Shown here in pieces: positions 17,914 through 29,381 of a DNA stretch of 64,000 nt; the first letter of the stretch is position 1, and each line of letters starts with the position of its first letter. Under the pieces are notes generated by a model. The model saw only the letters and a list, made by a program, of their open reading frames with translations. It did no database searches and was not told the DNA's origin. The position numbers and the translations under genes were made by a program. The stretch is from Gemmiger formicilis (GTDB lineage: Bacteria > Bacillota > Clostridia > Oscillospirales > Ruminococcaceae): NCBI RefSeq assembly GCF_018784445.1, contig NZ_WQOH01000100.1, positions 1 to 64,000 of the forward strand, given 5' to 3'.

Positions 17914-18633
17914 TCACTGAAAAGTTACTGCCCAATAGGTATACTGTCCTGCTTCCGTGCTGCAAAACCAGCATCCGATTCCCATGCTGGAATAGTTGGG
18001 CGACACGATGCTGGCGTAGTGGTCGGGGCTGCTTTGCCATGCAGCACAAACGCTGCTTGCGGATGCGAACGGACCGGCAGCAATGATTTCACCGCAGACG
18101 GCACCGGAATGGTCAAACGAGCCGCCAGATGCAAAGCTGTCACAACGGGAGTTTGCAATAGAACTTAAGCCACCATCTACGGTAAGCGCAGGCAAACCAA
18201 CTGCAGCGCGCATTGCGTTGATGTTTTCCGCCACTGCCCAATACGCCGAATCTGAACTGTCAATGCTCCACCACTGGTCGCTCCCTGCTGCAAGGTCAAA
18301 GGGAACGGCACCATAGCTCATATTGACCTGCTGAGATGCTTCCGTCTGCTGCACAGGAGCAACAGTTGTCGCAGGAGCCTCAGTAGGAGCTGGGGTAGGT
18401 TTCGCAGTCGGGGCTGCGGTGGGGGTCGGTGTTGCGGTAGGCTCTGCCGTTGGTACCGGCGTCGGATCAGGCGTTGGCGCAGGAGTGGCAGTCGGCGTTG
18501 CTTCGCTGCTGGTTTCCGGCGTGACCTCCACCAGCACGCTGCTTTCGGGTGTTTCAAGGTTTGTCGGCTGCTGCGCGGCGCATCCGCATAGAGCAGCAAC
18601 CATAAGGGTCAAAATCAGCATAGATTTTTTCAT
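17914..18633 (-). CDS. CAP/SCP-domain lipoprotein
   Basis: 239 residues from the ATG at 18633 (GAGGA upstream; a GTG 12 bases earlier is less likely). A signal peptide ends in the lipobox ALCGC, so Cys18 would be lipidated. A Pro-Thr-Ala linker (about 40-100) follows, then a CAP domain of about 130 residues: NINAMRAAVGLPALTVDG, FASGGSFDHSG, GEIIAAG and WQSSPDHYASIV. Two Cys near the C-terminus (GCWFC) could form a disulphide. CAP proteins of Gram-positive bacteria are surface proteins of mostly unknown activity. Cargo of the ICE, grouped with the adhesin. Confidence 0.85.
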   Translation of the reverse strand: MKKSMLILTLMVAALCGCAAQQPTNLETPESSVLVEVTPETSSEATPTATPAPTPDPTPVPTAEPTATPTPTAAPTAKPTPAPTEAPATTVAPVQQTEASQQVNMSYGAVPFDLAAGSDQWWSIDSSDSAYWAVAENINAMRAAVGLPALTVDGGLSSIANSRCDSFASGGSFDHSGAVCGEIIAAGPFASASSVCAAWQSSPDHYASIVSPNYSSMGIGCWFCSTEAGQYTYWAVTFQ

Positions 18634-18641
18634 GGGATTCC

Positions 18642-18965
18642 TCACAATCTATAAAGGTAAGTGTACAGCGCGGACGCGGCGCAAATCAGGAGATTGCCCG
18701 CCCACATAACCAACTGCGGCAGCGCAATCGGGCTGATCAGGAATGCAACGGCGGCAGAAGCTGCTGCTTCCCCATAGCAGCCATCCAGCAGCGCCAGCAT
18801 AGCAGCAACACCGCCGAGGAGAGACAACAACCCGCCAAAGGCTCCCACAACTCCGTACAGGAGATTGAGGAGAAAGCCCGCTGCAAAGAGCACCAGAACG
18901 ACCGGCACCGCAAGGATCCTGAGAATCCAAAGTAAAGCGACATTTTTTCTAAGTTGAATCAGCAT
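18642..18965 (-). CDS. CD1845 family membrane protein
   Basis: 107 residues from the ATG at 18965, eight bases after GGAGG; the frame opens earlier at 18989 without a binding site. Three or four hydrophobic segments (RILAVPVVLVLFAAGFLLNLL, LLSLLGGVAAMLALL, AAVAFLISPIALPQLV) leave only short loops. It resembles the CD1845 family of Clostridia conjugative elements, of unknown function. It sits between the giant helicase (58 bp) and the CAP lipoprotein, whose start it nearly touches. Confidence 0.75.
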   Translation of the reverse strand: MLIQLRKNVALLWILRILAVPVVLVLFAAGFLLNLLYGVVGAFGGLLSLLGGVAAMLALLDGCYGEAAASAAVAFLISPIALPQLVMWAGNLLICAASALYTYLYRL

Positions 18966-19022
18966 GATTTCCACCTCCACCCTCATCATACAGGAATGAT
19001 TTTATTTTGCAAGGCTGTCGGT

Positions 19023-22000
19023 TTACCGTTCCAATTCATCATCCGATTGAATCAGTGCATCCTCCGGTTCTTCTTCCAATTCTTCCGCTTCGCCCTCAAT
19101 GATGGGTGCATCATTACCCACATTCAGCAGGGCATCCAGCTCGGCAAGGCGGGCACTTTTATCGCTCAGTTCCTGCTCCTGCAAGAACGGCTGCTTCAGT
19201 TCTTCCTCTGCATTGGTAAGCTGTTTTGTAAGCTGTTCCAGACTGCCATGCAGTCGGTTCAGGTCCTGTGGCAGAGCAGAAACTACATTTTGGAAGCGAA
19301 TCATGTTGCCGGCAGCATCATTACCCAGTTCTGTCGTGTGCGTTGCCTCGCCAACAAGGTGGGCATGGAATACCTTTTCCAGCGGTTTATATTCGACTGT
19401 GATTTCAAAGCCTGCATAGTGACCTACCGGCACAGGTTTCGTTGCCCGCACTGCTGCACCGACAAGCCCCAGCAGCGCCTTACCTGCATCCTCGCGCTTA
19501 TCGTAGGTTTTCCCGTCCAACTCGATAGAAAAGACGAGCTTTTTATCGGCATCATAAGACTGGTGTTCTTTTGCTGTCTGAATATCCTGCTCAAATGCAC
19601 GGATTCGATGCTCGGTTCCTTTGATTTGGCGCGGGAAAGCCACGGCTATCGCATCTTCCAATCGGTAATGCTGGCTGGTGTAGGCAGCTTTCAGGGTCCG
19701 CAGCCGCGCCACTTGAATGTCCAAGTCCATCTTTTCCTTGATCATGGGGTTACCCGCTGCCAAAGCCTTGACTTCGGCATAGGTGAGCGCAGCTTCGTCC
19801 AGATCCTCGCAGCTGCGGGCTGGGGATTTTGACGTCATAATTTGCGAAATAAACTTCTGTTTATTCTCGACAAGCTGCCAACTGTACGAATCAAAAGTTG
19901 ACTCTGTAACGTAAATAAATATAGAAACTTCCTTGTTCAGGTTGCCTTGGCGGACCATGCGTCCGTTGCGCTGGGCAATATCAGCAGGTCGCCATGGGCA
20001 GTCCAGATGGTGCAACGCAATAAGCCGTGTCTGTACGTTGGTACCAGCGCCCATCTTCTGGGTGCTGCCCATCAGGACGCGCACAGTGCCATTTCTGACT
20101 TTTCCAAATAGTTCAGCTTTTTTTGTTTCGGTATCCGCATCATGGATGAACTGCACTTCCTCTTTGGGGATGCCCTTGGCAACCAGCTTATCGCGCACAT
20201 CGTTGTATACGTCAAAGCCGTCCTCCTTGGGGGTGCTGAGGTCGCAGAAAATCATCTGAGTGGAGCGCTGCTCCTTGGTTTTTTCCCATATCTCATATAC
20301 CTTATCCACACAGGCGTTGGCCTTGCTGCCGGGGTCATCCGGCAATAAAGGGTTCATGAGCCGCTGGTCCAGTGCAAGTTTTCTGCCGTCATTGGTGATG
20401 CGCAGCATATTATCTTCCGTGGGCTGCACTTTTCCGCTTCGGACCTTTTCAGCGCGGTCTGCCAAGCCTTTGACCATTCTTTTCTGGACTTCACTTGGCT
20501 GTAACACCACATTGGTGGGCTTGCCGCCCACCAGTTCCGGCACCGGCAGATGCAGCATATCGGCGGTCTGAATGTCCGCAGACATCTTAAAAAGGCTCAT
20601 GAGTTCCGGCAGATTATAAAATCGCGCGAATCTGGTTTTTGTGCGGTATCCTGTACCAGTTGGGTTAAGCTCAATCGCTGTAATGCTTTCCCCAAAGGTC
20701 GATGCCCACGAATCGAAGTTGAGCAAGCCCTCTTTTTCCAACAAGCCCCTTTGCAGATAGCGCATCATGACGTACATTTCCGTCATGGAGTTAGATATGG
20801 GTGTACCGGTCGCAAACACGATACCATGCCCACCGGTCACCTCATCAAGATACATACACTTCATCAGCATATCACTGCTTTTCTGGCTTTCTGTCTGGGA
20901 AATGCCCGCAACATTGCGCATTTTGGTGGCAATCATGGCGTTTTTGAAATAATGTGCCTCATCCACCATCAGGCTGTCCACGCCCAGATCCTCAAAGGTG
21001 ACGACGTCATCCTTGCGCTGCTGGTCGTTGAGCTTGTCCAGCTTTTTCTTGAGCTGCTTCCGTGTCCTCTCCATCTGTTTGATGGTGAAATTCTCAGCAC
21101 GAGAGCTTTTCAAAAGTGCGATTTGGTCAATAACATCGTCGATCTGCCTTTGCAGGTACATCTGTTGGCGTTCCGCCGAAAGTGGGATCTTCTCGAACTG
21201 GCTGTGCCCGATCACGATGATGTCATAGTTGCCGGTCGCAATGCGGGCGCAGAATTTCTTGCGGTTTTCCTTTTTGAAATCGGTTTTCTTTGCTACCAGA
21301 ATTTCCGCGTTCGGATAGAGCAGGAGCGCTTCGGATGCCATCTGTTCGGTCAAATGGTTGGGAACAACGATCAGCGTTTTATTGCAAAGCCCCAGTCGCT
21401 TTTTCTCCATGGCGCTGGCCACCATTTCATACGTCTTGCCGGCCCCCACTTCGTGCGCCAGCAGAACATTGTTGCCGTACAGCACATGAGCAATGGCGTT
21501 CAGCTGGTGCGGGCGAAGGGTGATTTCCGGGTTCATGCCAGGAAATTTCAGGTGACTGCCATCGTACTCGCGGGGACGCAGTGCATTGAACTTTTCATTG
21601 TAGATGGCGACCAATCGCTGGCGGCGTTCCGGCTCCTTGAAAATCCAGTCTTGGAACTGCTCACAAATCTGGCGCTGCTTTTCCTGTGCAGCCTGCGTTG
21701 CCTCCTTATTCAGCACCCAAGAAACGCTTCCGTCAGCCGCCGTAACTTTATCCCGAATTTGGGTAGAACGCAGGTTCAGGGCGTTCTCCGCAATCAGGTA
21801 GGCGTTGGCGCGGTTCGTACCGTAGGTCACCGTTGCTTTGATATTGCCGTCACCAAATTTCTTGTTGGTAATGGTCCAGCTGCCGGTATACGCAGCGAAT
21901 TCCACTTTGACCATCCGCCGCGTGTAGTAGGGGGCATCCAGAAGTTCCTCCAAAAACTGCTGCACATACTCAGCGGGAATCCAAGTAGCGCCCAGACGGA

Positions 22001-25000
22001 CGCTGATTTCACTGGCTTCCAAGTCCTTGGGCTGTACTTTTTCAAGTGCTGCCACATTGACTTGAAACTGAGGATCATTCGTCGCCACCGCTTTTGCTGC
22101 CTGCAATTTTTCACGGACGTTCCCGGACAGGTATTCATCTGCAGGGAGGTAGATAGGGTTGCCATCGGTATCGACCTTTACGGGGTCACGGAAGATAATG
22201 CCGGTCAGATCGTTGATGATGGCTTCTGTGGTTTTTCCGGTCAGCTTGGACATATAACCCAAGTCAACGTGTCCCTGCTCGGAGAGACTGAGCGCCAGCG
22301 ATTCCTCGGCGGTATCTACATGATCGACTGCTTGTGCGGGGCGGATCGTCCGCTTGGTGAACATATCCGTCTTGCCTTTGAAGTTTCCCTCATCGTCCAG
22401 ATCTTCCAAGGAGCAAAGCAGGAAGTAGCCGGAATCCTCACGGAACGCGGATGCTGTGCCACGGCTGTTGATAAGACCGTATTTCTTGCGGTAGGCATCG
22501 TATTGGTCGTTCAGACGGGCTTGCAGCTTTTCAATATACTCATCCGGAAAGTTTTCCAGCTGGGCGTCAATCAGCTCACGGCAGGTATCCCGCAGGGGCA
22601 CCAGTGCGCGGATGCGGGCCAGCGTAGTATCTCCGCCCTTTACCACTCGCATCTTGGAGTTCTCGCGGTAGTAAATGACGTCATCCTTTACGGTATAGCT
22701 GAAATTGCGCACATTAGGGTCGGCATCAATGGTGCCACTTTCTTCTTCGGCATATTCCCGTTCGTCCACCAATGTGTACTCGGCGTGTAGGGTAGAAAGC
22801 GCTGCATCCAGCTGCTCCGCCAGCGGGCTTTGCTCATTCGGCATACAGGTGGAGCGCATTCCGTAGGGACCGCTGACCATCTGCATCTCACCGCAGATCA
22901 TTTCCGGGTGGTCAATGAAATACTGGTTCAGCGGGATTCCGTTTTCTGTTTCTCCAACATGTATCCACGGTGCGTCCTGCTCCAAGACTCTGCCGCGTTT
23001 TTGCAGAAACAGAATGTCGGAGGTCACTTCCGTACCGGCATTGCTCTTGAACGTGGTATTGGGCAGGCGTACCGCGCCAATCAGGTCACACCGCGCGGCA
23101 AGATACTTTCGAACATCCTCGGATTTCTTATCCAGCGTACCGGAAGTGGTGATGAACGCCATAATGCCGCCAACACGCAGTTTATCTACCGTCTTGGCAA
23201 GGAAGTAATCGTGAATTTGAAAATGCAGCTTATCATACCGGCGGTCGCTGACCTGATATTGTCCAAACGGCACATTGCCGATGGCAAGGTCAAAGAAGTT
23301 ATCCGGCAGGTCGGCTTTTTCATACCCTGTAATTTGAATTTTCGCTTTCTGGTAAAGCTGCTGCGCGATACGACCGGACAGGCTATCCAGCTCCACGCCG
23401 TACAGCTTGGCATTGTGGGTATCGAATTTGCTGTGCCGATGGCCGAAGAACGCGCCGACACCCATGCTGGGCTCCAGCACATTACCGCCCACGCAGCCGA
23501 TATGCTCCAAGGCGCGGTACATAGCGTGAATGACCGTAGGCGGCGTGTAAAAGGCAGTCAGGGTAGATTCCCGTGCAGCGCCGTATTCGTCCTCGGTCAG
23601 TAGGGTTTTCAGCTGCTCATATTCGGTATGCCAGTTATCCTTGCCGGGGTCAAAGGCATCTGCCAGACCGCCCCAGCCAAGATAGCCAGCCAGAATGTCC
23701 TGTTCCTGCTCGGTTGCGGGGGCACCACCGGATGCCATGCGCTGCTCGATTTCTTTCAGCGTGCGGATGGCCTGCACATTGGCAGCGAACTTTGCTTTTG
23801 CGCCTTCCGGGATGGCAGGTTCATACGGTGCAAGGTAATTCGTGCGGTCATACTCGGCAGGTTCCTCATGCGCGGCAAGACGGTCCACATCCTGCATGAC
23901 CTGCGATACAAAGGTGGATTCCTCCGGTTCGTCTGCGCTGATTTCGGGTTCCTGTTCCTCGATTTCGTTGATGTCCACTTCCATCAGGGAATCAAAATCG
24001 AGTATTGAGAGAAATTTTCTGTTCATTTCTTCCAAAGAAGAAAACTTCTCTTGTGCATACAGGGTATCGTCCACAAACTTGCTGATGGTGCAATGCTCCA
24101 GATCCGCATTGACCTGAATCGTATGCTGCTCGTCCTCGGTGGTGGTATAGCCCAGACCGATTTGGGTAAGATTGGAGAAGTCCGGCTCTGTGATTTCAAA
24201 CTCATCCTTGAGGTAGTCCTCGATATAGGAGAGGGCCTGCTCACGCTGCTCCTGCACCAGAGATTCACGCTGCTGTTCGGATAGCACCATGCCGCCGTTG
24301 CGGGGATTGGCGTCCAACAGCTGTTGGAACTGTTCTCGGCTGACGGCGCGGCCTACCAGCGGGAAATCTTCATTGCGCAGGTGAACATCGAATCGTCCGA
24401 TACTTTCTACGGTGAACCGCTGGTCATTTTCAAGGTAAACGGTGCTACCCACTTCGCAGACAGGTTTCTTGTCAGGGATGGGTGGCGGCAGGGGCTTCGA
24501 CTCTGTCTGCCTGCTTATCCATGCAGGCATCTTCTCGCGCTCTGCATCCGTCAGGTAGCGGTCCATTCTGACAAGATATTCCAGCCGCTTGCCGACATCC
24601 TTCCACTTAAGCTTTTTCTCATACCGGAGGTCATCCTTGCAATCGTAAAGGATGCTGAATCCTTTACTGTCAAAGTTCACGAAGCCGCTTCCACCGTCAG
24701 CAAACGTCCAAGAGAAACCACCAATGCCGTACTCTTTTTTGAGGAAAGCTACGGTTTCCTTTTCCGTTTTCTTCTGCTGGAAATGGTTATAGATGCGGTA
24801 TTTGCCGCCCTCAAAGACGCTGCCTCTTGTAATGATGACATTCATATCATCTTCCGTTATGTAACTGCCAGCGTCCGGCTGGGGTTCTTTGTAGTGGTAA
24901 GTGGGCAGGGTCGCTTTGATTTTCGCATCCTGTTCTTCCTCGGAATAGATGTCGTCCACTTCCAACGTGCCCACTTCATCGCCGCGAGAAGCATTTTCCG

Positions 25001-26558
25001 GCAGGTCAAAGGACAGCTGCTCGTCCTGACTGATAGCTTTTTTCGGGCCAATGGCTGCGATAAGTTCGTGGTTATCGACCAGTGCAGAGATAGCAGCAGT
25101 AACGCTATGCCACGACAGATGCGATTCCGCGCTGCGGGTCAGGTAGGACCCCTGCCAGACAAGCAGACCATTGCTTTCTTTATAGAATCCAACGCGGGTA
25201 TCATCTTCCAGCAGAAGCTCCGTAAACACGACCTTGTAACTATCGCGGATATACCGCAGCCGGTCGATCAGCAGCGGTGTTTTACTGAAAAATGAAAGGA
25301 TGTCCGTATTGGAAGCGCGCGAGGTCGTGTCTGCTTTCAGCAGGGACGGCAGCAGTCCTGCCGGAAATTCGGGCAAAGAAAAAGCGGAGGGCGATGGTTC
25401 GCTCTCCGCAGCTGCGGGTTCTTCCGTTATTCTTCGTACAGCATCGGAAGGATCATTTCCTCCGCCTGCTGCTTCAGGCTGTTGCACATCTGCGCCCAGC
25501 CCAGCGGGTTTGTCTTGCGGTCGGGCATCTGCGCTTTCTGCATCAGGTCGTGCAGCGTCTTGTCCACCATCTGCTGTGCGTCCAGCCCCATCTTGCGGCA
25601 GCTCGGCAGCAGCGTTCCCTCCAGCATCATCTGGTCGCACAGGTTCGGCTCGTTCTGCTCCAAGTAGTCCAGCCGCATTCTGCCGTACCGGTTCAGGTTG
25701 GTTTTCTTGGCTTTCGGCAAGCTCAGGTTCGGAATCTGGTATCCGATCACGTTCGTGTACATCATCTGTGACAGCCTCCTCTCGACTGGTCGTTTGTGTG
25801 GGTGATTGAGTATCTGTATTATGCACTGGTTCAGCCTGAATTGCAACACTGTCGCGGGCAAGCTGCATAACTTCGTGCCCAAGTTCATCCAGCAAAGGTT
25901 CTGCTGCTGCCTGCACATAGCCGCCCAAGCAGAGGGAGATTCGGCTGGTATCAAACTGGGTGACATTCTGGAAAGCCGGAAAATCTTCTTCCCGCACCGG
26001 GATACCCAAACGGATGCAGATCATGTACAGGGTGCTTTGTGCAGCGAGTTCCTGCAAGATGAACCGCTGATCTTCCGGGTGGCTCCAATTCAGTGTGCTG
26101 TCCTCAATGGAGCCTGCCATGACACGATTGGCGCGTTCCGACAGGGAAATGACTTGCTCGGTTGCCCGATCCATCAGGCTGCCCACGGAGTTGACCTGCA
26201 TAAGAAGTGGCCGGATGGCATCTGTCACTTCCCATGGGGCAGCAGCTTTGTCGCCGGTAAGAACAGTATCTGTCATGGAGAACACTCGTTTGGCAGTGGG
26301 CACACCCTGATGGCGTTGCAGGATGATGATGCTTTTACTGCCGTACATGACCTTGCGGTGTGCCTGTTCATTCCAGTACTGCATGGTAGCGCAGGCGGTG
26401 GCATCGGGGCGCTGGGCGTGGATCAGCAGCTGGTTGAGGTAGGTGGTGTGGTAGTTATGCGCTGCCGTATACAAGAACCGCCGCCAGTTTTCCGGTGAGG
26501 CTGTGACCTGTGTAGCGGTCTGCTGTGCCAGTTGGAAAATATCTTGTGGATTTGGCAT
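19023..26558 (-). CDS. Giant N6-adenine methylase-like / SNF2 helicase protein of the ICE
   Basis: 2511 residues from the ATG at 26558, five bases after the YodL gene stops. Parts in order: an N-terminal domain (about 1-210), a Pro/Glu/Ala-rich linker (about 215-400), accessory domains, a methylase-like domain with [12 protein letters not shown] (about 1026) and GNVPFGQ in place of NPPY/F (about 1095), then an SF2 helicase: Walker A HEVGAGKT (about 1706), DEAH (about 1865), ATGTPISNS, and motif [12 protein letters not shown] (about 2197), with a C-terminal coiled coil. Proteins of this kind occur on most Tn1549-like elements; protection or processing of transferred DNA is proposed but unproven. 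The linker also encodes TnpV in another frame. Confidence 0.9.
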   Translation of the reverse strand: MPNPQDIFQLAQQTATQVTASPENWRRFLYTAAHNYHTTYLNQLLIHAQRPDATACATMQYWNEQAHRKVMYGSKSIIILQRHQGVPTAKRVFSMTDTVLTGDKAAAPWEVTDAIRPLLMQVNSVGSLMDRATEQVISLSERANRVMAGSIEDSTLNWSHPEDQRFILQELAAQSTLYMICIRLGIPVREEDFPAFQNVTQFDTSRISLCLGGYVQAAAEPLLDELGHEVMQLARDSVAIQAEPVHNTDTQSPTQTTSREEAVTDDVHERDRIPDSEPELAESQENQPEPVRQNAAGLLGAERAEPVRPDDAGGNAAAELPQDGAGRTADGGQDAARPDAESADARPQDKPAGLGADVQQPEAAGGGNDPSDAVRRITEEPAAAESEPSPSAFSLPEFPAGLLPSLLKADTTSRASNTDILSFFSKTPLLIDRLRYIRDSYKVVFTELLLEDDTRVGFYKESNGLLVWQGSYLTRSAESHLSWHSVTAAISALVDNHELIAAIGPKKAISQDEQLSFDLPENASRGDEVGTLEVDDIYSEEEQDAKIKATLPTYHYKEPQPDAGSYITEDDMNVIITRGSVFEGGKYRIYNHFQQKKTEKETVAFLKKEYGIGGFSWTFADGGSGFVNFDSKGFSILYDCKDDLRYEKKLKWKDVGKRLEYLVRMDRYLTDAEREKMPAWISRQTESKPLPPPIPDKKPVCEVGSTVYLENDQRFTVESIGRFDVHLRNEDFPLVGRAVSREQFQQLLDANPRNGGMVLSEQQRESLVQEQREQALSYIEDYLKDEFEITEPDFSNLTQIGLGYTTTEDEQHTIQVNADLEHCTISKFVDDTLYAQEKFSSLEEMNRKFLSILDFDSLMEVDINEIEEQEPEISADEPEESTFVSQVMQDVDRLAAHEEPAEYDRTNYLAPYEPAIPEGAKAKFAANVQAIRTLKEIEQRMASGGAPATEQEQDILAGYLGWGGLADAFDPGKDNWHTEYEQLKTLLTEDEYGAARESTLTAFYTPPTVIHAMYRALEHIGCVGGNVLEPSMGVGAFFGHRHSKFDTHNAKLYGVELDSLSGRIAQQLYQKAKIQITGYEKADLPDNFFDLAIGNVPFGQYQVSDRRYDKLHFQIHDYFLAKTVDKLRVGGIMAFITTSGTLDKKSEDVRKYLAARCDLIGAVRLPNTTFKSNAGTEVTSDILFLQKRGRVLEQDAPWIHVGETENGIPLNQYFIDHPEMICGEMQMVSGPYGMRSTCMPNEQSPLAEQLDAALSTLHAEYTLVDEREYAEEESGTIDADPNVRNFSYTVKDDVIYYRENSKMRVVKGGDTTLARIRALVPLRDTCRELIDAQLENFPDEYIEKLQARLNDQYDAYRKKYGLINSRGTASAFREDSGYFLLCSLEDLDDEGNFKGKTDMFTKRTIRPAQAVDHVDTAEESLALSLSEQGHVDLGYMSKLTGKTTEAIINDLTGIIFRDPVKVDTDGNPIYLPADEYLSGNVREKLQAAKAVATNDPQFQVNVAALEKVQPKDLEASEISVRLGATWIPAEYVQQFLEELLDAPYYTRRMVKVEFAAYTGSWTITNKKFGDGNIKATVTYGTNRANAYLIAENALNLRSTQIRDKVTAADGSVSWVLNKEATQAAQEKQRQICEQFQDWIFKEPERRQRLVAIYNEKFNALRPREYDGSHLKFPGMNPEITLRPHQLNAIAHVLYGNNVLLAHEVGAGKTYEMVASAMEKKRLGLCNKTLIVVPNHLTEQMASEALLLYPNAEILVAKKTDFKKENRKKFCARIATGNYDIIVIGHSQFEKIPLSAERQQMYLQRQIDDVIDQIALLKSSRAENFTIKQMERTRKQLKKKLDKLNDQQRKDDVVTFEDLGVDSLMVDEAHYFKNAMIATKMRNVAGISQTESQKSSDMLMKCMYLDEVTGGHGIVFATGTPISNSMTEMYVMMRYLQRGLLEKEGLLNFDSWASTFGESITAIELNPTGTGYRTKTRFARFYNLPELMSLFKMSADIQTADMLHLPVPELVGGKPTNVVLQPSEVQKRMVKGLADRAEKVRSGKVQPTEDNMLRITNDGRKLALDQRLMNPLLPDDPGSKANACVDKVYEIWEKTKEQRSTQMIFCDLSTPKEDGFDVYNDVRDKLVAKGIPKEEVQFIHDADTETKKAELFGKVRNGTVRVLMGSTQKMGAGTNVQTRLIALHHLDCPWRPADIAQRNGRMVRQGNLNKEVSIFIYVTESTFDSYSWQLVENKQKFISQIMTSKSPARSCEDLDEAALTYAEVKALAAGNPMIKEKMDLDIQVARLRTLKAAYTSQHYRLEDAIAVAFPRQIKGTEHRIRAFEQDIQTAKEHQSYDADKKLVFSIELDGKTYDKREDAGKALLGLVGAAVRATKPVPVGHYAGFEITVEYKPLEKVFHAHLVGEATHTTELGNDAAGNMIRFQNVVSALPQDLNRLHGSLEQLTKQLTNAEEELKQPFLQEQELSDKSARLAELDALLNVGNDAPIIEGEAEELEEEPEDALIQSDDELER
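25427..25765 (-). CDS. tnpV: TnpV-like protein nested in the helicase gene
   Basis: 112 residues, wholly inside the giant helicase gene on the same strand in another frame (opposite helicase residues about 264-377). Features of TnpV proteins are clear: [11 protein letters not shown] near the start, [14 protein letters not shown], then a long helical part ending in [28 protein letters not shown], a near-perfect ribosome binding site, lies nine bases before the ATG-ATG start, so it can be translated from the same mRNA. TnpV accompanies TnpX-type mobile elements and its role is unknown. The host frame there encodes a low-complexity Glu/Ala/Pro linker, as expected when the nested frame is the constrained one. 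Confidence 0.75.
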   Translation of the reverse strand: MMYTNVIGYQIPNLSLPKAKKTNLNRYGRMRLDYLEQNEPNLCDQMMLEGTLLPSCRKMGLDAQQMVDKTLHDLMQKAQMPDRKTNPLGWAQMCNSLKQQAEEMILPMLYEE

Positions 26559-26562
26559 TGCT

Positions 26563-27627
26563 TCACCTTTCCGGTTCGTCCTGAACCTGTTCTTTTTGGC
26601 GCTGGGCTTCGACTTCATGCAGTTCCGGCAGTAGGTGGCTCACATCCTTGAAGCCAATACTGTCCACATAGTAGGCAGTCTCTTTTCCGTTTTTCGTTGT
26701 GACCACAATATCACTGGTTGAAAGAGAACACATATGATAGCGCAGCGGACGATTCGGGGCATTGAACTCCTGAAAGCATCTGTCCAAATCGTAATCCGCA
26801 GGAAGGTTTGCTATGTAGACGCTGCTGTAATCGGCTGCATGGATGCGGCTTTCGGAATAGGCATAATTCATAAAGCGATATTCGCAGCCGCCCTTTGTAA
26901 TTTGATAGATTTGGAGCTTATCCAGATTGTCGCCCGGTTGGGGGTGCTCAGGAGTAACGTAACAACCGAATTTAAAATTTGCGTCTGCATACTGCTGGAT
27001 ATGGCAGCCATAGTGCCCGACATAGGCATGGGTTACGTCAATGTTCTTTACCTCTCTGAGCCATTTGGTTCCGTCCGCATTTGTCTCAATCACGCGCTGC
27101 CCGTCACGCACCTGAAATAGTTCCCGCCCATCTCGGTTAAAGAACCGCGTGAATTGCAACCCGCTGCATAGCTCATGTGCGTAAAGCCATTCTGTAATGT
27201 GCATATCCTTTTCCACCTGTACCCATGTATAACCATCCCGCTGGGTATAGGTATGCGGGCGGACCCTGTCCACGCCGATTACTTCTACAAGTTTCTTAGC
27301 CATTTTGGGGATTTGTGCATCATTACCGTCTGCGTAGGGGCCGCGATAATCATCGCACAGGTAATTGACACCATTTCGCACCTGTATGATTGCAACCGCT
27401 CCGTCCGGATTCTGACGATCAACACCTACCACCAATCGTGCATAAGGGAATCTTGCCCGTTCATTCCAAGTGCGCTCGTTGTTATAGGGCATTTCACGCA
27501 GTTGGTGATAACGTTTTTCCAAATCTGCGATATTATCAAAAAATTCCGTGGGTGTTTGCTTTTCAAATTTTTCCGGAAACGCACGGGTCATAGCATCCGG
27601 AATCAAGTAATACCGATACTCTGCCAT
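26563..27627 (-). CDS. YodL-domain protein
   Basis: 354 residues from the ATG at 27627, which overlaps the region just after the parB stop; GAGGAGGAG precedes it. The C-terminal 65 residues ([31 protein letters not shown]) match the YodL domain of Clostridia ICE proteins, often found with the giant helicase. The N-terminal part ([33 protein letters not shown]) carries no domain I can name. Its stop is five bases before the helicase start. Function unknown; placement between ParB and the helicase suggests element maintenance. Confidence 0.72.
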   Translation of the reverse strand: MAEYRYYLIPDAMTRAFPEKFEKQTPTEFFDNIADLEKRYHQLREMPYNNERTWNERARFPYARLVVGVDRQNPDGAVAIIQVRNGVNYLCDDYRGPYADGNDAQIPKMAKKLVEVIGVDRVRPHTYTQRDGYTWVQVEKDMHITEWLYAHELCSGLQFTRFFNRDGRELFQVRDGQRVIETNADGTKWLREVKNIDVTHAYVGHYGCHIQQYADANFKFGCYVTPEHPQPGDNLDKLQIYQITKGGCEYRFMNYAYSESRIHAADYSSVYIANLPADYDLDRCFQEFNAPNRPLRYHMCSLSTSDIVVTTKNGKETAYYVDSIGFKDVSHLLPELHEVEAQRQKEQVQDEPER

Positions 27628-27628
27628 A

Positions 27629-28594
27629 TCAGCGCTCCTCCTCATGTGCTTGCTCATGCGCCATCTGTCGAAAATAGCTTTCCAGAATTTTCAAGATGCG
27701 GTTTTCCATCTGCTGCTTGGTGCAGCCGGTCGGAAAATACTGCGCCACCTTGCTGACGTTGATGTTCAGCACCGGTTCACGCGGCGCAACGCTCGGTTTC
27801 TGTGCCGACATGATTTCTTCCAACTTGTCCAGTGTTAGGGTTCCTTCTTTGCTGGCTACTTTCAATTTCTGTGCTTGTGAGAGGGATGGGGTGCAGTCCT
27901 GCGCCTCGGCATAGTCGAGGAAACTCTGCTGCTCGTCCGGGGTCAGGTAGGATAGCTCAACTGCAGGGTTGAATTTCAGGGTGTTGGAATCGACCTTTTT
28001 CTGGAGTTCAGGGATTAGCTCGTTGAGACGGATGTAGCGGAAAATTTGCTTAGGACTTTCTCCAACATCTGCACCGATTTGTGTCGCGGTTTTTGCTTCA
28101 GGGAAATGGGTGTCAAGTTGACACCCATTTTCTTTTCGCCGCCCGGCAGATCGTTTCATCGCTTCATTTTTCATTTTCAGCGCTCGCGCCTTTTCCATCG
28201 GACTGATATGTTCCCGCTGGATATTAGCATCGACCATGTCGATGATGGCTTGGTCGTCATCAACATTCCGCACCTGCACCTTGATTTTATCCAGCCCTGC
28301 AAGCTGCGCTGCATGGAAGCGCCGATGCCCGGAGATGATTTCATAGCCACCCTCGGCGCGGGGGCGCACGGTCAGGTTTGTAAGTACGCCGTTTTCCTTG
28401 ATGCTGTCCACCAGCTTCTGCATATCTTCATCGTCTCGCACCTCGAAAGGGTGATTGACGAAAGGATGCAGTTCAGAAAGCGGTACTTCCGTTACTAGGT
28501 CGCCGCTTTCTCGTTGGCGGTCAGCCTCTGAGGAAAACATATCAGCGATCGCGGGCATCTTCATCGCGTTCATAAACTTGTTCTTCGCGGCCAT
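27629..28594 (-). CDS. parB: ParB-family partition protein (ParB1)
   Basis: 321 residues. The ParB/Spo0J nuclease-like fold is seen in SELHPFVNHPFEVRDDEDM, LVDSIKENGVL and ISGHRRFHAAQLAG, with the NIQREHISPMEKA motif and a helix-turn-helix (TATQIGADVGESPKQIFRYIRL). It should bind parS-like sites and act with ParA to keep the circular or replicating form of the element. The start overlaps the ParA gene by 53 bases but has its own AGGAGG. A second ParB (30953-31852) in the same element shares the same architecture. Confidence 0.93.
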   Translation of the reverse strand: MAAKNKFMNAMKMPAIADMFSSEADRQRESGDLVTEVPLSELHPFVNHPFEVRDDEDMQKLVDSIKENGVLTNLTVRPRAEGGYEIISGHRRFHAAQLAGLDKIKVQVRNVDDDQAIIDMVDANIQREHISPMEKARALKMKNEAMKRSAGRRKENGCQLDTHFPEAKTATQIGADVGESPKQIFRYIRLNELIPELQKKVDSNTLKFNPAVELSYLTPDEQQSFLDYAEAQDCTPSLSQAQKLKVASKEGTLTLDKLEEIMSAQKPSVAPREPVLNINVSKVAQYFPTGCTKQQMENRILKILESYFRQMAHEQAHEEER

Positions 28595-29381
28595 GACCTA
28601 ATACCTCCTGCGTAAATTCAACGTATGCTCTTGCGCTGCTGCTTTTGGGTTCGTACAGGATAGTGGGTGCTGCAAACGCCTGACTTTCCTGCACTTTGAC
28701 GTTATAGGGGATCTCCGTAGTAAATACACGGAGCGTTCTCCCATACTTGGCGCGGACATCATGGGCATAATGCTCTGAGACTTTCGTATGCTGGGTCATC
28801 GTCAGCAAAATGCCCCTGATATGCAGTCCTGGGTTGATTTTGCGCTGCACGTTGGAAATCGAATTTGTCAGCTGCGACATACCAACTACCGAGAACGGCT
28901 GCGCCTGCATCGGGATGATGACCTCGTTGGCAGCGGACAGCGCGTTTGTCAGCAGAAGCCCCACGGAGGGGGAACAATCAATGATGCAGTAATCATACTG
29001 GTTGCTGTACTGCTCCAGACAGGTTTTCAGCAGCACCTCACGACACATCATGGTGCCCATTGCCAGCTCAAAGCTGGCCAGCCGGAGATTGGATGGAATG
29101 AAATCCACCTGTGGTGCAGAGTCATCCGTGCGCTTGCTCTGATAAACGCACTCTCTGTGGGAGAGGGGCTTTTCATAGGCAACTTTCATCAGCAGCTCTG
29201 TGATTGTCTGCTCAAGGTCCTGTTCAGGCGGGATACCGCAGTAGCAGGACAGATTGCCTTGCGGGTCAAAATCTACCATGAGTACACGGTAGCCCTGCTG
29301 GGTAAGGGCAATGCCCAGGTTGTACGCGGTAGTCGTTTTGCCGGTGCCGCCTTTCTGATTTGCGATAGCAATAGTTTTCAT
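28542..29381 (-). CDS. parA: ParA/Soj partition ATPase
   Basis: 279 residues. The deviant Walker A KGGTGKTTTAYN is at residues 10-21, followed by MVDFDPQGNLS (A') and CSPSVGLLLTN (switch region near IIDC). ATP-bound dimers coat DNA and move ParB-bound cargo. The ATG overlaps the TGA of the TOPRIM gene (ATGA), and the 3' end overlaps parB, so the three are translationally linked. The Lys/Arg-poor, acidic C-terminal tail (YERDEDARDR) is unremarkable. Confidence 0.95.
   Translation of the reverse strand: MKTIAIANQKGGTGKTTTAYNLGIALTQQGYRVLMVDFDPQGNLSCYCGIPPEQDLEQTITELLMKVAYEKPLSHRECVYQSKRTDDSAPQVDFIPSNLRLASFELAMGTMMCREVLLKTCLEQYSNQYDYCIIDCSPSVGLLLTNALSAANEVIIPMQAQPFSVVGMSQLTNSISNVQRKINPGLHIRGILLTMTQHTKVSEHYAHDVRAKYGRTLRVFTTEIPYNVKVQESQAFAAPTILYEPKSSSARAYVEFTQEVLGHGREEQVYERDEDARDR

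Noticed and set aside
18360-18540. Pro-Thr codon repeats in the CAP lipoprotein (also at 11,520-11,620 and 58,020-58,110) as a shared mobile repeat
   Set aside because: These are low-complexity cell-wall stalks that arise independently by codon expansion; the DNA is not identical between genes.
20550-22790. 746-codon frame opposite the ICE helicase
   Set aside because: Antisense to conserved helicase motifs, without start signal or domain.
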